A DNA stretch of 64,000 nucleotides, taken from NCBI GenBank assembly GCA_038131165.1, contig JAYPOZ010000013.1:5121-69120 (forward strand), read 5' to 3'. The notes under the pieces are model-generated. The model was not told where the DNA came from. It did not search any database and saw nothing but the letters and a program-made list of their open reading frames with translations. Source of the DNA: UBA6544 sp038131165 (lineage in GTDB: Bacteria; Pseudomonadota; Alphaproteobacteria; UBA8366). Positions 33,031-43,626 of this stretch are shown one piece after another; positions within the stretch are counted from its first letter, which is position 1, and each line of letters starts with the position of its first letter. The translations under genes and the position numbers were made by a program.

Positions 33031-33675
33031 CTATGTTCCGGCTTTTCGCTTGTCGATATAGGCGGCAATGGTCTTGGCCATTGCAGCGGGATCGGTGGCA
33101 CCGCGAAACATCGTCAGAAACTCGCCGTTCGGGCCCATCAGATAGACGAAACTAGAATGATCCACCAAGTATTCGGTCGAATTGTCCTCGTTGGCTTTGC
33201 GGTAGAAAACCCTGTAACTCTTTGCGACAGCAGAGATTTCTGCGGATGTTCCGGTGAGGCCGACAAACTTTGGATGAAATTGACCGACATATTCCGACAG
33301 AAATTCGACGCTATCCCGTTCCGGGTCGACCGTAACGAAGAGAGGTTGCAGTGCGATGGCCTTGTCACCTAGCATGTCCAGTGCTGCCGCCATATTTGCA
33401 AGTTCCGTCGGGCAGACATCCGGGCAATAGCCATAGCCGAAATAAACGAACAGAAAGCGCCCGCGATAGGTCGAGTCCGTTACTTTTTCGCCGCGGTGAT
33501 TCGTCAGCGTAAAGGGGCCGCCGATACGGACATTCGCGGTAAAGCCGGTGCCGTCGATGGACGAGGTGCCGTCCGTCTCGGAAATCTGATTCCAGGCCAC
33601 GTATGCAGCCACGGCGATCAAGCCGAGCGCTACCAGCATTACGCCCATCAGGGCTCTCGTTGGTGTACGCTTCAT
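33031..33675 (-). CDS. SCO1/SenC-family copper protein
   Basis: 214 residues. An N-terminal membrane anchor (residues 9-30) precedes a thioredoxin-fold domain exported to the periplasm. The copper site is CPDVCPTE together with the His in VDHSSFVYLM. Function in the family is delivery of copper to the CuA centre of cytochrome c oxidase, or redox regulation. The start (MKRTPTRALMG) is chosen because the upstream in-frame extension lacks an anchor-like sequence. Divergent from chvI across 234 bp. Confidence 0.92.
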   Translation of the reverse strand: MKRTPTRALMGVMLVALGLIAVAAYVAWNQISETDGTSSIDGTGFTANVRIGGPFTLTNHRGEKVTDSTYRGRFLFVYFGYGYCPDVCPTELANMAAALDMLGDKAIALQPLFVTVDPERDSVEFLSEYVGQFHPKFVGLTGTSAEISAVAKSYRVFYRKANEDNSTEYLVDHSSFVYLMGPNGEFLTMFRGATDPAAMAKTIAAYIDKRKAGT

Positions 33676-33909
33676 ATTCAGACGTGATCCCAGCCATTTG
33701 GGGCAAGGGTTGTGATATCCCTCGCGGTTGCCGCGGCGCGATTGGACAAATCGCCGCAGAGGATCGCTCCCACGACTGTGAATGGGTCCGGAATCTGCCA
33801 CGATTTCACTCAGAAATGCCTCTCTCTTGCCTCATTCTTGCCCCGACTCATTCCGATTGTGGGCGGCAGCGATCAATTGCTAAACTGCCCGGCGGGAAGA
33901 CCGAAAACC

Positions 33910-34605
33910 ATGCATCAGACAATTGCCCTGGTCGATGACGACCAACATATTTTGACATCCGTGTCGATGGCGCTTGAAGCTGAAGGCTTTCAAGTACGAA
34001 CCTATAAGGATGGGGAGGATGCGTTGCGCGGGCTGGCGCGCCAGCCTGTCGACCTTGCCGTATTGGATATCAAGATGCCCCGCATGGATGGGATGGAATT
34101 GCTGCAGAAACTTCGAAAATCAACACAGATGCCAGTCATATTTTTGACGTCGAAAGACGATGAAGTGGACGAGGTGCTCGGTTTGCGGATGGGGGCGGAC
34201 GATTATATCAAAAAACCTTTCTCGCAACGCCTCTTGATCGAAAGAATCCGGACCCTTCTGCGTCGGGCCGACGGTTCCGCGCAAGCCGATGTTAAGGGCG
34301 AAGGAACGCTTATCCGCGGTGAATTGATCCTCGATCCCGGCCGCCATCTCTGCACCTGGGGGGATCAAGAAGTGCAATTAACAGTCACGGAATTCCTGCT
34401 TTTGAAATCGCTGGCGCAACGGCCCGGTCACGTGAAGACCCGCGACCAGTTGATGGATGCCGCCTACGGCGAAAGCATCTATGTCGACGACCGGACAATC
34501 GATAGTCATATTAAGCGGCTGCGCGCAAAATTCCGCCAAGTGGATTCTAATTTTGCTCAGATCGAAACCTTGTATGGGGTCGGTTACCGCTATCGGGACT
34601 CGTGA
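33910..34605 (+). CDS. chvI: DNA-binding response regulator ChvI
   Basis: OmpR-type regulator, 231 residues. The receiver has VDDDQHIL, the phosphoacceptor in VLDIKMPRMDG, and DDYIKKPFSQR. The C-terminal winged helix has LTVTEFLLLKSLAQRPGHVKTRDQLMD and VDDRTIDSHIKRLRAKFR. The last sequence and the gene partner identify ChvI, which responds to acid and envelope signals in rhizobia and relatives. The start used is the ATG giving MHQTIALVDDD. It overlaps chvG by 4 bp (GTGA). Confidence 0.95.
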   Translation: MHQTIALVDDDQHILTSVSMALEAEGFQVRTYKDGEDALRGLARQPVDLAVLDIKMPRMDGMELLQKLRKSTQMPVIFLTSKDDEVDEVLGLRMGADDYIKKPFSQRLLIERIRTLLRRADGSAQADVKGEGTLIRGELILDPGRHLCTWGDQEVQLTVTEFLLLKSLAQRPGHVKTRDQLMDAAYGESIYVDDRTIDSHIKRLRAKFRQVDSNFAQIETLYGVGYRYRDS

Positions 34606-36242
34606 GTCAGAAACCCCCTGTAGAGCAGGATGGCACCGGCCCACAGAAGCGGCGCCGGCGCCGCATATCCCCCCTTACCCGGCGCATTCTCGCGATCAAT
34701 ATGGCGGCCTTGCTGATTCCGATTGCCGGACTGCTGTATCTCGGCCCGTATCGCGACGGTCTAGTCGAATCGGAGCTTGAGGCGTTGCGTCTGCAGGCAG
34801 ACACCTTCGCTGGCGCGATTGGCGAAGGGGCGATCGAGATCACGCCTTCCGGCCGACAGCTCGTCAATCTGCCGATTGCCCGCCAGATCGTGTGGCGTCT
34901 AAGCGCCCCAACCGGGATACGGTCGCGATTGTTTGCACCGGGCGGCGAATTAATTGCCGATAGCCGCTATCTCATGGGAACTCGCTTTGCGGTTCAAGTA
35001 CAAGAGCTCCCGCCGCCGGACGAGCCGTCGTGGATCCTGCGGTCGCTTTCGCGGTTGATCGGGTGGGTGTCGGCGTTGTTGCCGGAACGGCGCAAGTTCG
35101 AGCGCTATGTCGAGAAGCACCGACAGAGCGCCGCCGATTTTATTGAGGCGCAGCGCGCCCTCGGCGGCGATGCCACCGGATACGTCCGGCTCTCCGAATC
35201 CAGTAAGCTCATTCTTTCGGTCGCGGTGCCGGTACAACGGTATCGTCATGTTCTGGGCGCGTTAATGGTGTCCAAAGACGATACCGCCATAGAGGCGGCG
35301 ATGCAGGATGTCCGGCTAACGGTCGTCGCGGTATTTGCCGCTGCCTTAGTAGTTACGATCATGCTGTCCTTCTACTTGGCCGGCACGCTCGCCCGCCCGA
35401 TCTTGCGACTTGCCTCGGCGGCAGAGCGGGTGCGTCGGGGCCTTGGGCGCGGCACCGAGGAGATTCCCGACTTCACCAGCCGAAACGACGAAATCGGCGA
35501 TCTGTCCGGCGTTCTCCGGGAAATGACGGGCGCACTACACCAGCGCATGGACGCGATCGAGCGTTTCGCCGCGGATGTGAGCCATGAGATCAAGAATCCG
35601 CTGACATCTCTGCGGAGCGCGGTCGAAACGGCGGCGCGTGTCTCCGACCCGGACCAGCAAAAGAAGCTGATGACGATCATTCAGGAAGATGTGCAACGTC
35701 TCGACCGCCTGATCACCGATATCTCCAACGCCTCGCGTCTTGATTCCGAACTGAGCCGGGCAGAGAGCGAAAGCGTCGATATTTCCGCTATGCTCGCCGC
35801 GCTCTGCGAGATTTACTCTACCGGCGAGTTGCCGCAAAAGGTTCTGATTGAAATTGCCGGCGAACCGCCGTTCAACGTAAACGCCATCGAGGATCGTCTG
35901 GTACAGGTATTTCGCAATTTGCTCCAGAATGCCATCAGCTTCAGTCCTGAGGATGGGCAAGTTGTCATGCATGTCTCGCGGCGCGACGGGTTTGTCGAAA
36001 TCGATGTGGTCGATGACGGCCCCGGCCTGCCCGAGGGCAAGCTCGACGCGGTCTTCGACCGGTTTTACTCCGAGCGGCCGGAAGGCGAGAAGTTCGGGAC
36101 GCATTCGGGATTGGGGTTATCGATCTCGAAACAGATCGTGGAAGCGCATGGCGGCGACATTCATGCGGAGAACCGGTACTCGGCGGATGGAAAGGTGCGC
36201 GGCGCCCGCTTTGTCGTCCGTTTGCCACGCGCCGACGATTGA
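34602..36242 (+). CDS. chvG: Sensor histidine kinase ChvG
   Basis: 546 residues, GTG start overlapping the chvI stop. Two transmembrane helices (around 30-50 and 240-262) flank a periplasmic sensor region of the ChvG stimulus-sensing type. HAMP follows, then the HisKA box FAADVSHEIKNPLTSL and the HATPase with NLLQNAIS, DDGPGLPE, and GLGLSISKQIVEAHGG. In related bacteria it is restrained by the periplasmic protein ExoR; no exoR is in the window. Its stop lies just before hprK. Confidence 0.95.
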   Translation: MSQKPPVEQDGTGPQKRRRRRISPLTRRILAINMAALLIPIAGLLYLGPYRDGLVESELEALRLQADTFAGAIGEGAIEITPSGRQLVNLPIARQIVWRLSAPTGIRSRLFAPGGELIADSRYLMGTRFAVQVQELPPPDEPSWILRSLSRLIGWVSALLPERRKFERYVEKHRQSAADFIEAQRALGGDATGYVRLSESSKLILSVAVPVQRYRHVLGALMVSKDDTAIEAAMQDVRLTVVAVFAAALVVTIMLSFYLAGTLARPILRLASAAERVRRGLGRGTEEIPDFTSRNDEIGDLSGVLREMTGALHQRMDAIERFAADVSHEIKNPLTSLRSAVETAARVSDPDQQKKLMTIIQEDVQRLDRLITDISNASRLDSELSRAESESVDISAMLAALCEIYSTGELPQKVLIEIAGEPPFNVNAIEDRLVQVFRNLLQNAISFSPEDGQVVMHVSRRDGFVEIDVVDDGPGLPEGKLDAVFDRFYSERPEGEKFGTHSGLGLSISKQIVEAHGGDIHAENRYSADGKVRGARFVVRLPRADD

Positions 36243-36274
36243 CACTTCTTCGAGCGAGTCGCAGGCTGGCGCCA

Positions 36275-36703
36275 ATGCAGACAGTTCATGCAACAGTTGT
36301 CGCCTTCGGCTCCAAAGGCGTGCTCTTACGCGGTCCTTCCGGAAGCGGGAAGTCTGACTTGGCGTTGCGTCTTATCGATGCGGGGGCCATTCTCGTCGGT
36401 GATGACCGGGTTGAATTGGTGAAGCGGCACAATTCGATTGTGGCGCGCTGTCCTGAAGCGATCGCCGGGAAGCTCGAAGTGCGCGGTCTCGGTATCGTGA
36501 CGCAACCTTACTGCCCCGAAGTCCCGGTCACCCTTGTCGTTGACTTGGCGGATGCGGAGGACGTCGAGCGTATGCCGGAACACACCGCCGTCGACGTGCT
36601 GGGCTGCGATATCGCATGGATTCGTCTGGCGCCGTTCGAAGCCTCCGCATCGGTGAAGATACAGTTGGCTGTTCGCCATTCTCCGCAGGAGGTCGAGGCG
36701 TGA
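36275..36703 (+). CDS. hprK: HPr kinase/phosphorylase, short alphaproteobacterial form
   Basis: 142 residues holding only the catalytic C-terminal domain; the N-terminal half of Firmicutes HprK is missing, as usual in alphaproteobacteria. MQTVHATVVAF is followed by the Walker A GPSGSGKSDLAL, the GDDRVELV region, and KLEVRGLGIV, the signature HprK motif. The frame is open to a TTG at 36239 that overlaps chvG, an alternative start. It would phosphorylate the regulatory Ser in the HPr encoded downstream. Ends in 4-bp overlap with rapZ. Confidence 0.93.
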   Translation: MQTVHATVVAFGSKGVLLRGPSGSGKSDLALRLIDAGAILVGDDRVELVKRHNSIVARCPEAIAGKLEVRGLGIVTQPYCPEVPVTLVVDLADAEDVERMPEHTAVDVLGCDIAWIRLAPFEASASVKIQLAVRHSPQEVEA

Positions 36704-37587
36704 AGCGCAGCGAAGCGGGAGGTCGCATTGTCTTAGTCACGGGCATGTCGGGTGCCGGACGTTCTTCGACGCTGAATGTCTTCGAAGATTTGGCATTTGA
36801 AGCCGTAGATAATCTGCCGTTGTCGTTTCTCGGCGATTTGATCCGCGGTGGTGCCGCTGATCGCGAATTGGCGATCGGTGTCGATATCCGCACTCGCGAC
36901 TTTGACGGAGACGCTTTCAAGCAGGAGTTGGAGCGTTTGCGGACCGATGCCGATCACACGGTATCGACCATTTTCCTCGATTGCGACGAGGAAGTGCTGG
37001 TGAAAAGGTACACGGAGACGCGCCGACGCCATCCGTTGGCCGCTGACCGGCCGCTTGCGGTCGGCATTCGTTTGGAACGGCGGCTTTTGGCTCCGATCCG
37101 TGAGTTTGCGGATACGGTCATCGACACCAGCGAACTGTCGCCTTGGATGCTCAAACGCCAGCTTGTGGCTCAGTACGGCCGTGAGGACACGCCCGGCCTG
37201 AGCGTCGTGGTGACCTCGTTCTCCTACCGCAGGGGCGTGCCCCGGGAAGCCGATATGGTCTTCGATGCACGATTTCTGCGTAATCCGCATTACGATGACA
37301 CGCTGCGTCCGTTGACGGGACGCGATTCCCGCGTCGGGAGTTATATTGAGGAAGATCCTGACTATGCTGCATTCATGGGGCAGCTAATGGCGATGTTCGA
37401 ATTGTTGTTGCCGCGCTTCGAGAGCGAAGGCAAAAGCTATTTAACCATCGCCATCGGCTGCACCGGTGGACGCCATCGGTCGGTCTATCTGACTGAGCAA
37501 CTCGGCGCCTGGATCGAGAAACAGAACGCCCGGGTTCAGTTGTATCATCGTGATCTGGAGCCGACTGATGACGCAAAGGCGGGCTGA
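36700..37587 (+). CDS. rapZ: RNase adapter/nucleotide-binding protein RapZ
   Basis: 295 residues, GTG start with AGGAGG about 8 nt upstream and 4-bp overlap with hprK. The P-loop VTGMSGAGRSSTLN, GDRPL-like LAADRPLAVGIRLERRLL, FSYRRGVPREADMVFDARFLRNPHY, and the C-terminal IGCTGGRHRSVYL are family signatures. In E. coli RapZ guides RNase E to GlmZ; in alphaproteobacteria GlmZ is absent and the role is less defined. It belongs to a PTS/HprK regulatory cluster. Confidence 0.96.
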   Translation: MKRSEAGGRIVLVTGMSGAGRSSTLNVFEDLAFEAVDNLPLSFLGDLIRGGAADRELAIGVDIRTRDFDGDAFKQELERLRTDADHTVSTIFLDCDEEVLVKRYTETRRRHPLAADRPLAVGIRLERRLLAPIREFADTVIDTSELSPWMLKRQLVAQYGREDTPGLSVVVTSFSYRRGVPREADMVFDARFLRNPHYDDTLRPLTGRDSRVGSYIEEDPDYAAFMGQLMAMFELLLPRFESEGKSYLTIAIGCTGGRHRSVYLTEQLGAWIEKQNARVQLYHRDLEPTDDAKAG

Positions 37588-37602
37588 AGTGGAGTTGAAG
37601 AC

Positions 37603-38013
37603 ATGATCGGAGTAGTGCTTGTGACGCACGGGCGCTTGGCGGAAGAGTTTGTTGCCGCGCTCGAACACGTGGTGGGGCCGCAGGAGCGCATGATTTCGAT
37701 TTGCATCGAACCAGATGACGATATCGAGGCCTGCCGGGCGAATATCCTCAACGCGACTAAGCAGGCGGACGACGGCGACGGGGTTATCTTGTTGACCGAC
37801 ATGTTCGGAGGGACTCCATCGAACCTGGCGATTTCGATCATGGAACAGGCGAACGTGGAAGTCGTCGCCGGGGTTAACTTGCCAATGCTGATCAAATTGG
37901 CGACGTCGCGCGATGGCGGTTCATTGCTCGAGGTGGCCGCTTGCGCGCAAGAGGCCGGGCGAAAATACATCAATGTGGCCTCTACCCTACTCGCGGAACG
38001 GGAAGAAGGATGA
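37603..38013 (+). CDS. PTS EIIA (mannose/fructose-type) component
   Basis: 136 residues of the EIIA-Man fold. The phosphoacceptor His lies in VVLVTHGRLAEEFV, followed by DGVILLTDMFGGTPSNLAISIM and the C-terminal helix. No IIB, IIC or IID genes follow, so it is a regulatory rather than transport component, as in most alphaproteobacteria. GTGGAG precedes the start and the stop overlaps HPr by 4 bp. Confidence 0.93.
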   Translation: MIGVVLVTHGRLAEEFVAALEHVVGPQERMISICIEPDDDIEACRANILNATKQADDGDGVILLTDMFGGTPSNLAISIMEQANVEVVAGVNLPMLIKLATSRDGGSLLEVAACAQEAGRKYINVASTLLAEREEG

Positions 38014-38282
38014 CGCTGGTTGCGCGCGACTTGAAGATAGTCAATCAGCGGGGATTGCATGCCCGCGCGGCGGCGAAGTTCGTCAAAGTCGCTTGCGCAT
38101 TCGAAGCCATCATTACCGTATGTCATGGTGGCACTGAAGTCTGTGGAACGTCGATTATGGGACTGATGATGTTGGCGGCCGGTAACGGGACGACCATTTC
38201 GGTAAGAGCCGAAGGTGTCGATGCGGCCTCGGCGGTTGACGCTTTGGCGGCGCTCGTGGGCGGTCGTTTCGATGAAGACTAA
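38010..38282 (+). CDS. HPr-like phosphocarrier protein
   Basis: 90 residues. His in NQRGLHARAAAKFVK is the EI-dependent phosphorylation site. Ser in GTSIMGLMMLAAG is the site for HprK. Both are present, so the protein can integrate PEP-dependent and ATP-dependent signals. ATGA overlap with the EIIA gene. Eleven base pairs of its 3' end overlap the EI gene. Confidence 0.94.
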   Translation: MTLVARDLKIVNQRGLHARAAAKFVKVACAFEAIITVCHGGTEVCGTSIMGLMMLAAGNGTTISVRAEGVDAASAVDALAALVGGRFDED

Positions 38283-40044
38283 ATCCGATGAAACAGGTCG
38301 GGAGTTGGTCTTCGACGGCGTCGGTGTTGCCTCCGGCATCGCCATCGGCACAGCGCACGTGGTTGAGAGCGGGACCCTCAGCATTCCCGAGTATCAGCTG
38401 ACCCGAAAACAGGTTAAACCGGAGATTAAGAGGTTCCACGCCGCCCTCGACACGTCACGCGATCAAATAGAGGAATTGCGCATAAAGACTCGTGACTTGC
38501 CGCTTGAGGTGGCGGAAGAACTCGGATTTCTGCTCGATGCACATTTGCAAATGCTGGCAGGCTCACGCCTGGTCCGTGGTGTCGAGCGAAGAATAGAGGA
38601 AGACAGACGTAATGCGGAGGCCGCTATCCAGGCCGAAATATCCGAGATCGTTCGCGCATTCGCAGCCCTTGACGATACCTATATGGCGGCCCGGATGCAG
38701 GATATCCGCGATGTAGGTGCGCGGGTGGTCCGCAGTTTGACGAAGACACCTGATCAGGCATCCAAAATGGCTCCGTCGGGAAGCGTCATTGTCGCCTCGG
38801 AGGTGACGCCGGCCGATACGGCGCTTATGGATCCTGCCGAGATTGCCGGATTCGCGACTGCCACGGGCGGTGCGGAGGGGCATACGGCGATCATGGCCCG
38901 CTCGCTCGAGATACCTGCGGTACTTGGAGTCCCGGATATCTCTACCTCCGTGCAATCGGGGGATATGGTGATCGTCGATGGCATGACAGGGCGGATTGTC
39001 GTCAATCCGTCGCGGGAAACGCTTCGGTTCTATAGAGCCCGGCGAACCCGATTGGCACGCGCTCGGAGGAGGCTCGAGCGGCTGCGTACCTTGCCCGCGG
39101 TGACCCGGGACGAGGCGCGTATCGCGCTTCATGCAAATCTTGAACTTCCGCGCGAGATCGATCTCGCGGTGTCGTCTGGCGCGGAAGGCATCGGTCTCTT
39201 GCGGACCGAGTTCATGTTCATGAACCGTGAAACGCCACCCGACGAGGAGGAGCAATACGCCACCTTGCGCAAACTCGTGGAAGGAATGAAAGGCCAGCCG
39301 GTTACCATCCGGACGCTCGATGTGGGCGGCGAGAAACTGGCTTATTCTTTGGGCGAACATATGTCCGATGCGGTGAATCCCGCTTTGGGTCTAAGGGCCA
39401 TTCGGTTCTCCCTGCGTCAGCCGAAACTGTTCGAATCCCAGGTTGCGGCCATCTTGCGCGCCAGCGTGCATGGACCGGTGCGGATGCTGTTGCCGATGAT
39501 CTCGACCGTCAGCGAAGTGAAAAAGGTGCGGGAGATCGCGGCCCGCGTGAGACAACGCCTGCGCCGCCGCGGCGTCGAGGTGGGCGATGCGCTGCCGCCG
39601 ATCGGTGTCATGATCGAGGTGCCGGGCGCGGCTTTGGCGGCGGATGCCCTCGCGGGATCGTCGGATTTCTTCGCCATCGGCACCAATGACCTGATCATGT
39701 ATACTTTGGCGATCGACCGCTCGGACGAACAGGTCGCTCACCTTTACGATCCGCTGCATCCGGCGGTGCTGCGGTTGATTCAATTCGCCGCGCAGGCTGC
39801 CTTGCGGGCACGAATTCCGATCAGTGTCTGCGGCGAAATGGCAGGCGACCCTCGGTTTACCGCACTGTTGCTGGGGCTCGGCGTGCGCGAATTGTCGATG
39901 TCTTCGGCGAACCTTCCGCGCGTCAAGCAACGGGTGCGGGCGCTTGATCTTATGGCGTCGACGCGGCGCGCCGAGATGATCATGGACCAGGCGGATTCGG
40001 GGCGAATCGAGATGTTGCTTGACGATTTCAACGCACTTGCCTGA
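38272..40044 (+). CDS. ptsP: PTS enzyme I (phosphoenolpyruvate-protein phosphotransferase)
   Basis: 590 residues. Domains are the N-terminal PEP-utilising region and swivelling phosphohistidine domain, with the active His in TGGAEGHTAIMARSLEIPA, and a C-terminal PEP-binding barrel with GLLRTEFMFMNR, RTLDVGGEKLAYSLGE, and DFFAIGTNDLIMYTLAIDR. No GAF domain precedes it, unlike nitrogen-type PtsP, so the general EI (ptsI) type also fits. Feeds phosphate to the HPr gene just upstream. The ATG start lies within the HPr 3' end. Confidence 0.93.
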   Translation: MKTKSDETGRELVFDGVGVASGIAIGTAHVVESGTLSIPEYQLTRKQVKPEIKRFHAALDTSRDQIEELRIKTRDLPLEVAEELGFLLDAHLQMLAGSRLVRGVERRIEEDRRNAEAAIQAEISEIVRAFAALDDTYMAARMQDIRDVGARVVRSLTKTPDQASKMAPSGSVIVASEVTPADTALMDPAEIAGFATATGGAEGHTAIMARSLEIPAVLGVPDISTSVQSGDMVIVDGMTGRIVVNPSRETLRFYRARRTRLARARRRLERLRTLPAVTRDEARIALHANLELPREIDLAVSSGAEGIGLLRTEFMFMNRETPPDEEEQYATLRKLVEGMKGQPVTIRTLDVGGEKLAYSLGEHMSDAVNPALGLRAIRFSLRQPKLFESQVAAILRASVHGPVRMLLPMISTVSEVKKVREIAARVRQRLRRRGVEVGDALPPIGVMIEVPGAALAADALAGSSDFFAIGTNDLIMYTLAIDRSDEQVAHLYDPLHPAVLRLIQFAAQAALRARIPISVCGEMAGDPRFTALLLGLGVRELSMSSANLPRVKQRVRALDLMASTRRAEMIMDQADSGRIEMLLDDFNALA

Positions 40045-40152
40045 GGAAACCGCCCGCCGGCTTTCCGCGCACCGCTTGTGAGCTACGTGACCGCTTGCTA
40101 TACCCCGCTCAACCAAGCCCGAACGGGCAAGACTCCAACGTGGTAGGCAAAG

Positions 40153-41448
<1,296 letters not shown>

Positions 41449-41520
41449 GGTTCGGGTTTTCCGCCGCCGCGGAGCTTCAATTGGCTTGTCCGGAACACAG
41501 GGGAGCCATAGACTTTCCCC

Positions 41521-43626
41521 GTGTCGCGACATTCGCTCAGAATAGCCATTGGCCTGCTGGCCCTATCGCCTGTGCCCGCGCTTGCCGCGGGCGCCGAGAG
41601 CTCCGTGATATCTTGGTCTTTGGGAACGCTTTCGCTTATCTTTTTTGCGCTGGCGATTGTGTTCTGGCGCCAGTTGCAGACGTTACGCGCCCGGTTGGAG
41701 GCAGCTCAGGCTGAAACCATACATCATTCTACCGAGGCGGATCGTCTATTGAGCCAGACCGATCAACTCGCAGCGGTACTCGATGCAATTCCCATCCCTG
41801 TGTGGTGGCGTGGGCCGGATTTAAAGCTGCTCGGCTGTAATGTCGCCTATTGCGAGGCCTTGGAGTCGGATGTCGATACGATTCTCCGCAATGGCTTAGA
41901 ATTGGGCGCCGGTACTATAGACGAGAATGGGCGGGGCCTCGCCCAACGCGCGCGCCAGACAGGTATGGCTCTCAGTGAAAGTCACTACGTTGTTCATACC
42001 GGCACGCGACATCTTCTTGATTTTACGGAAGCGCCGTTGCGGGGAGATAGCGGGGGTTTTGCAGGGCATGGGATCGACGTCTCCGCGCTCGAGAATGTCC
42101 AATCCGATTTGGCATCACACATTGCCGCCCACGGCGAGGTCCTTGAAAGCCTGGCAACGGCGATGGCGATTTTTGGGGCCGACCGCCGTCTGAAATTTTT
42201 CAACACGGCGTTCGCCAACCTGTGGGGGATCGAACCGACGCTCCTGCGTGGCGAGCCGTTGATCGGGGAGATGCTGGAAATTCTGCGCGAACGGCGTGTT
42301 CTTCCGGAATATGTGGATTTCCCGGCCTTTAGGCTGGAACAAGACCGGCTATTTGTCTCCGTGCTCGAGCGCGAGGAGGAACTGTTGCATCTTCCGGACG
42401 GCCGTACCTTGCGTCGTGCCGTGTCGCCGCATCCTTTCGGCGGGTTGTTGTTCGTATATGAGGATGTCACCGATCGCTTGGTGTTGGAGCGGTCCTATAA
42501 CACGTTGATTGAAGTGCAGCGCGAGACCATCAACAATCTCCACGAAGGTGTCGCGGTCTATGGTCAGGACGGCCGGATACGGCTGTGGAATCCGACTCTC
42601 CTGGCAATGTGGGGACTGGAACGGGAATTTATTGATTCGGAACCGCATGTCTCCGACGTGGTCGACGCGACCCGGCACCTGTTCTTGGATTCGGAGGATT
42701 GGCCGGCGCGCCGAGAGGGGCTTGTCCTGCAGGTAACCGAGGGGGCGGCACGTGCAGGCCGCCTCGAAAGGCTCGACGGCGTGGTTCTCGATTTCGCCTG
42801 CGTGCCGCTCCCCGACGGTGGGTGCCTTATCAGTTATGTCGACGTCACCGATACGGTCCGGGTGCAACGTGCCCTTGAAGAGCGGAACATCGCCCTAGAG
42901 ATGGCGGATCAGGTAAAGACCGAATTTATCGCCAATGTCAGTTACGAATTGCGGACGCCACTGAATACGATTGCCGGGTTCACCGACGTTTTGGATGGTG
43001 AGTTGTTCGGCACCTTGAATCCGCGCCAGAAGGAATACATCAGCGGCATCGTAACCGCGTCCCGGCAATTGATGGAGTTGATCGACGATATTCTTGACCT
43101 AGCCACTATCGAAGCCGGGTATATGGCGTTGGACCTGCAGCAAGTGGAGGTTGGCGCGATGCTGCGGGCCGTGCGCGATCAAGCGGCGGCGAGAATCGAA
43201 AGCGGGCGCATCACGCTAGAAATCGATTGTCCCGAAGAGGTAGGCAATGCGCGCGTTGACGAGAGCAGGATGACCAAGGCGCTTTTCAACTTGCTTTGGA
43301 ATTCGGTCATGTTCCAATCGAACGACGGAGTCATCACCATGCGGGCACGGCGCCGAAATGGTGAGATTGTGATTGAAGTCGACGACATGAGTGGCCTGGT
43401 GCTAGAGGACGAATTCGCGAATGTTTATGACACGTTCGAGCACGGTGACCCCTACGTTCGCCGAACCGGCGCGGGCCTGGGCCTGGCGCTGACCCGGAGC
43501 CTCGTCGAGTTGCATGGCGGCGGGCTCGACATTTTGAACGATCCCGAAGGTGGGACACGCGCTGTCGCGCGGCTCCCCGTCGACGGCCCCTCCTTGTCGT
43601 CCGCGAAGGCACGAGCGGCGGAATGA
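41521..43626 (+). CDS. DivL-like PAS-domain kinase homologue with Tyr at the phosphoacceptor site
   Basis: 701 residues. An N-terminal hydrophobic anchor (about 26-50), then three PAS-like units (about 85-190, 205-320 and 335-450) and a HisKA/HATPase core. The H-box reads NVSYELRTPLNTI with Tyr475 (TAC at 42943) where kinases have His. The N-box NLLWNSVMF and G-box GAGLGLALTRSLVELHGG are kept, but the DxGxG box is altered (DDMSGLV). A Tyr phosphoacceptor with PAS repeats is the hallmark of DivL, which regulates CckA in alphaproteobacterial cell-cycle control. The DivL link is inferred. The GTG start follows ahcY and the stop overlaps tsaE. Confidence 0.78.
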   Translation: MSRHSLRIAIGLLALSPVPALAAGAESSVISWSLGTLSLIFFALAIVFWRQLQTLRARLEAAQAETIHHSTEADRLLSQTDQLAAVLDAIPIPVWWRGPDLKLLGCNVAYCEALESDVDTILRNGLELGAGTIDENGRGLAQRARQTGMALSESHYVVHTGTRHLLDFTEAPLRGDSGGFAGHGIDVSALENVQSDLASHIAAHGEVLESLATAMAIFGADRRLKFFNTAFANLWGIEPTLLRGEPLIGEMLEILRERRVLPEYVDFPAFRLEQDRLFVSVLEREEELLHLPDGRTLRRAVSPHPFGGLLFVYEDVTDRLVLERSYNTLIEVQRETINNLHEGVAVYGQDGRIRLWNPTLLAMWGLEREFIDSEPHVSDVVDATRHLFLDSEDWPARREGLVLQVTEGAARAGRLERLDGVVLDFACVPLPDGGCLISYVDVTDTVRVQRALEERNIALEMADQVKTEFIANVSYELRTPLNTIAGFTDVLDGELFGTLNPRQKEYISGIVTASRQLMELIDDILDLATIEAGYMALDLQQVEVGAMLRAVRDQAAARIESGRITLEIDCPEEVGNARVDESRMTKALFNLLWNSVMFQSNDGVITMRARRRNGEIVIEVDDMSGLVLEDEFANVYDTFEHGDPYVRRTGAGLGLALTRSLVELHGGGLDILNDPEGGTRAVARLPVDGPSLSSAKARAAE

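Noticed and set aside
40045..40152. SAH riboswitch upstream of ahcY
   Set aside because: The 108-bp leader does not show the conserved SAH-riboswitch segments I would expect; I could not run a covariance search.
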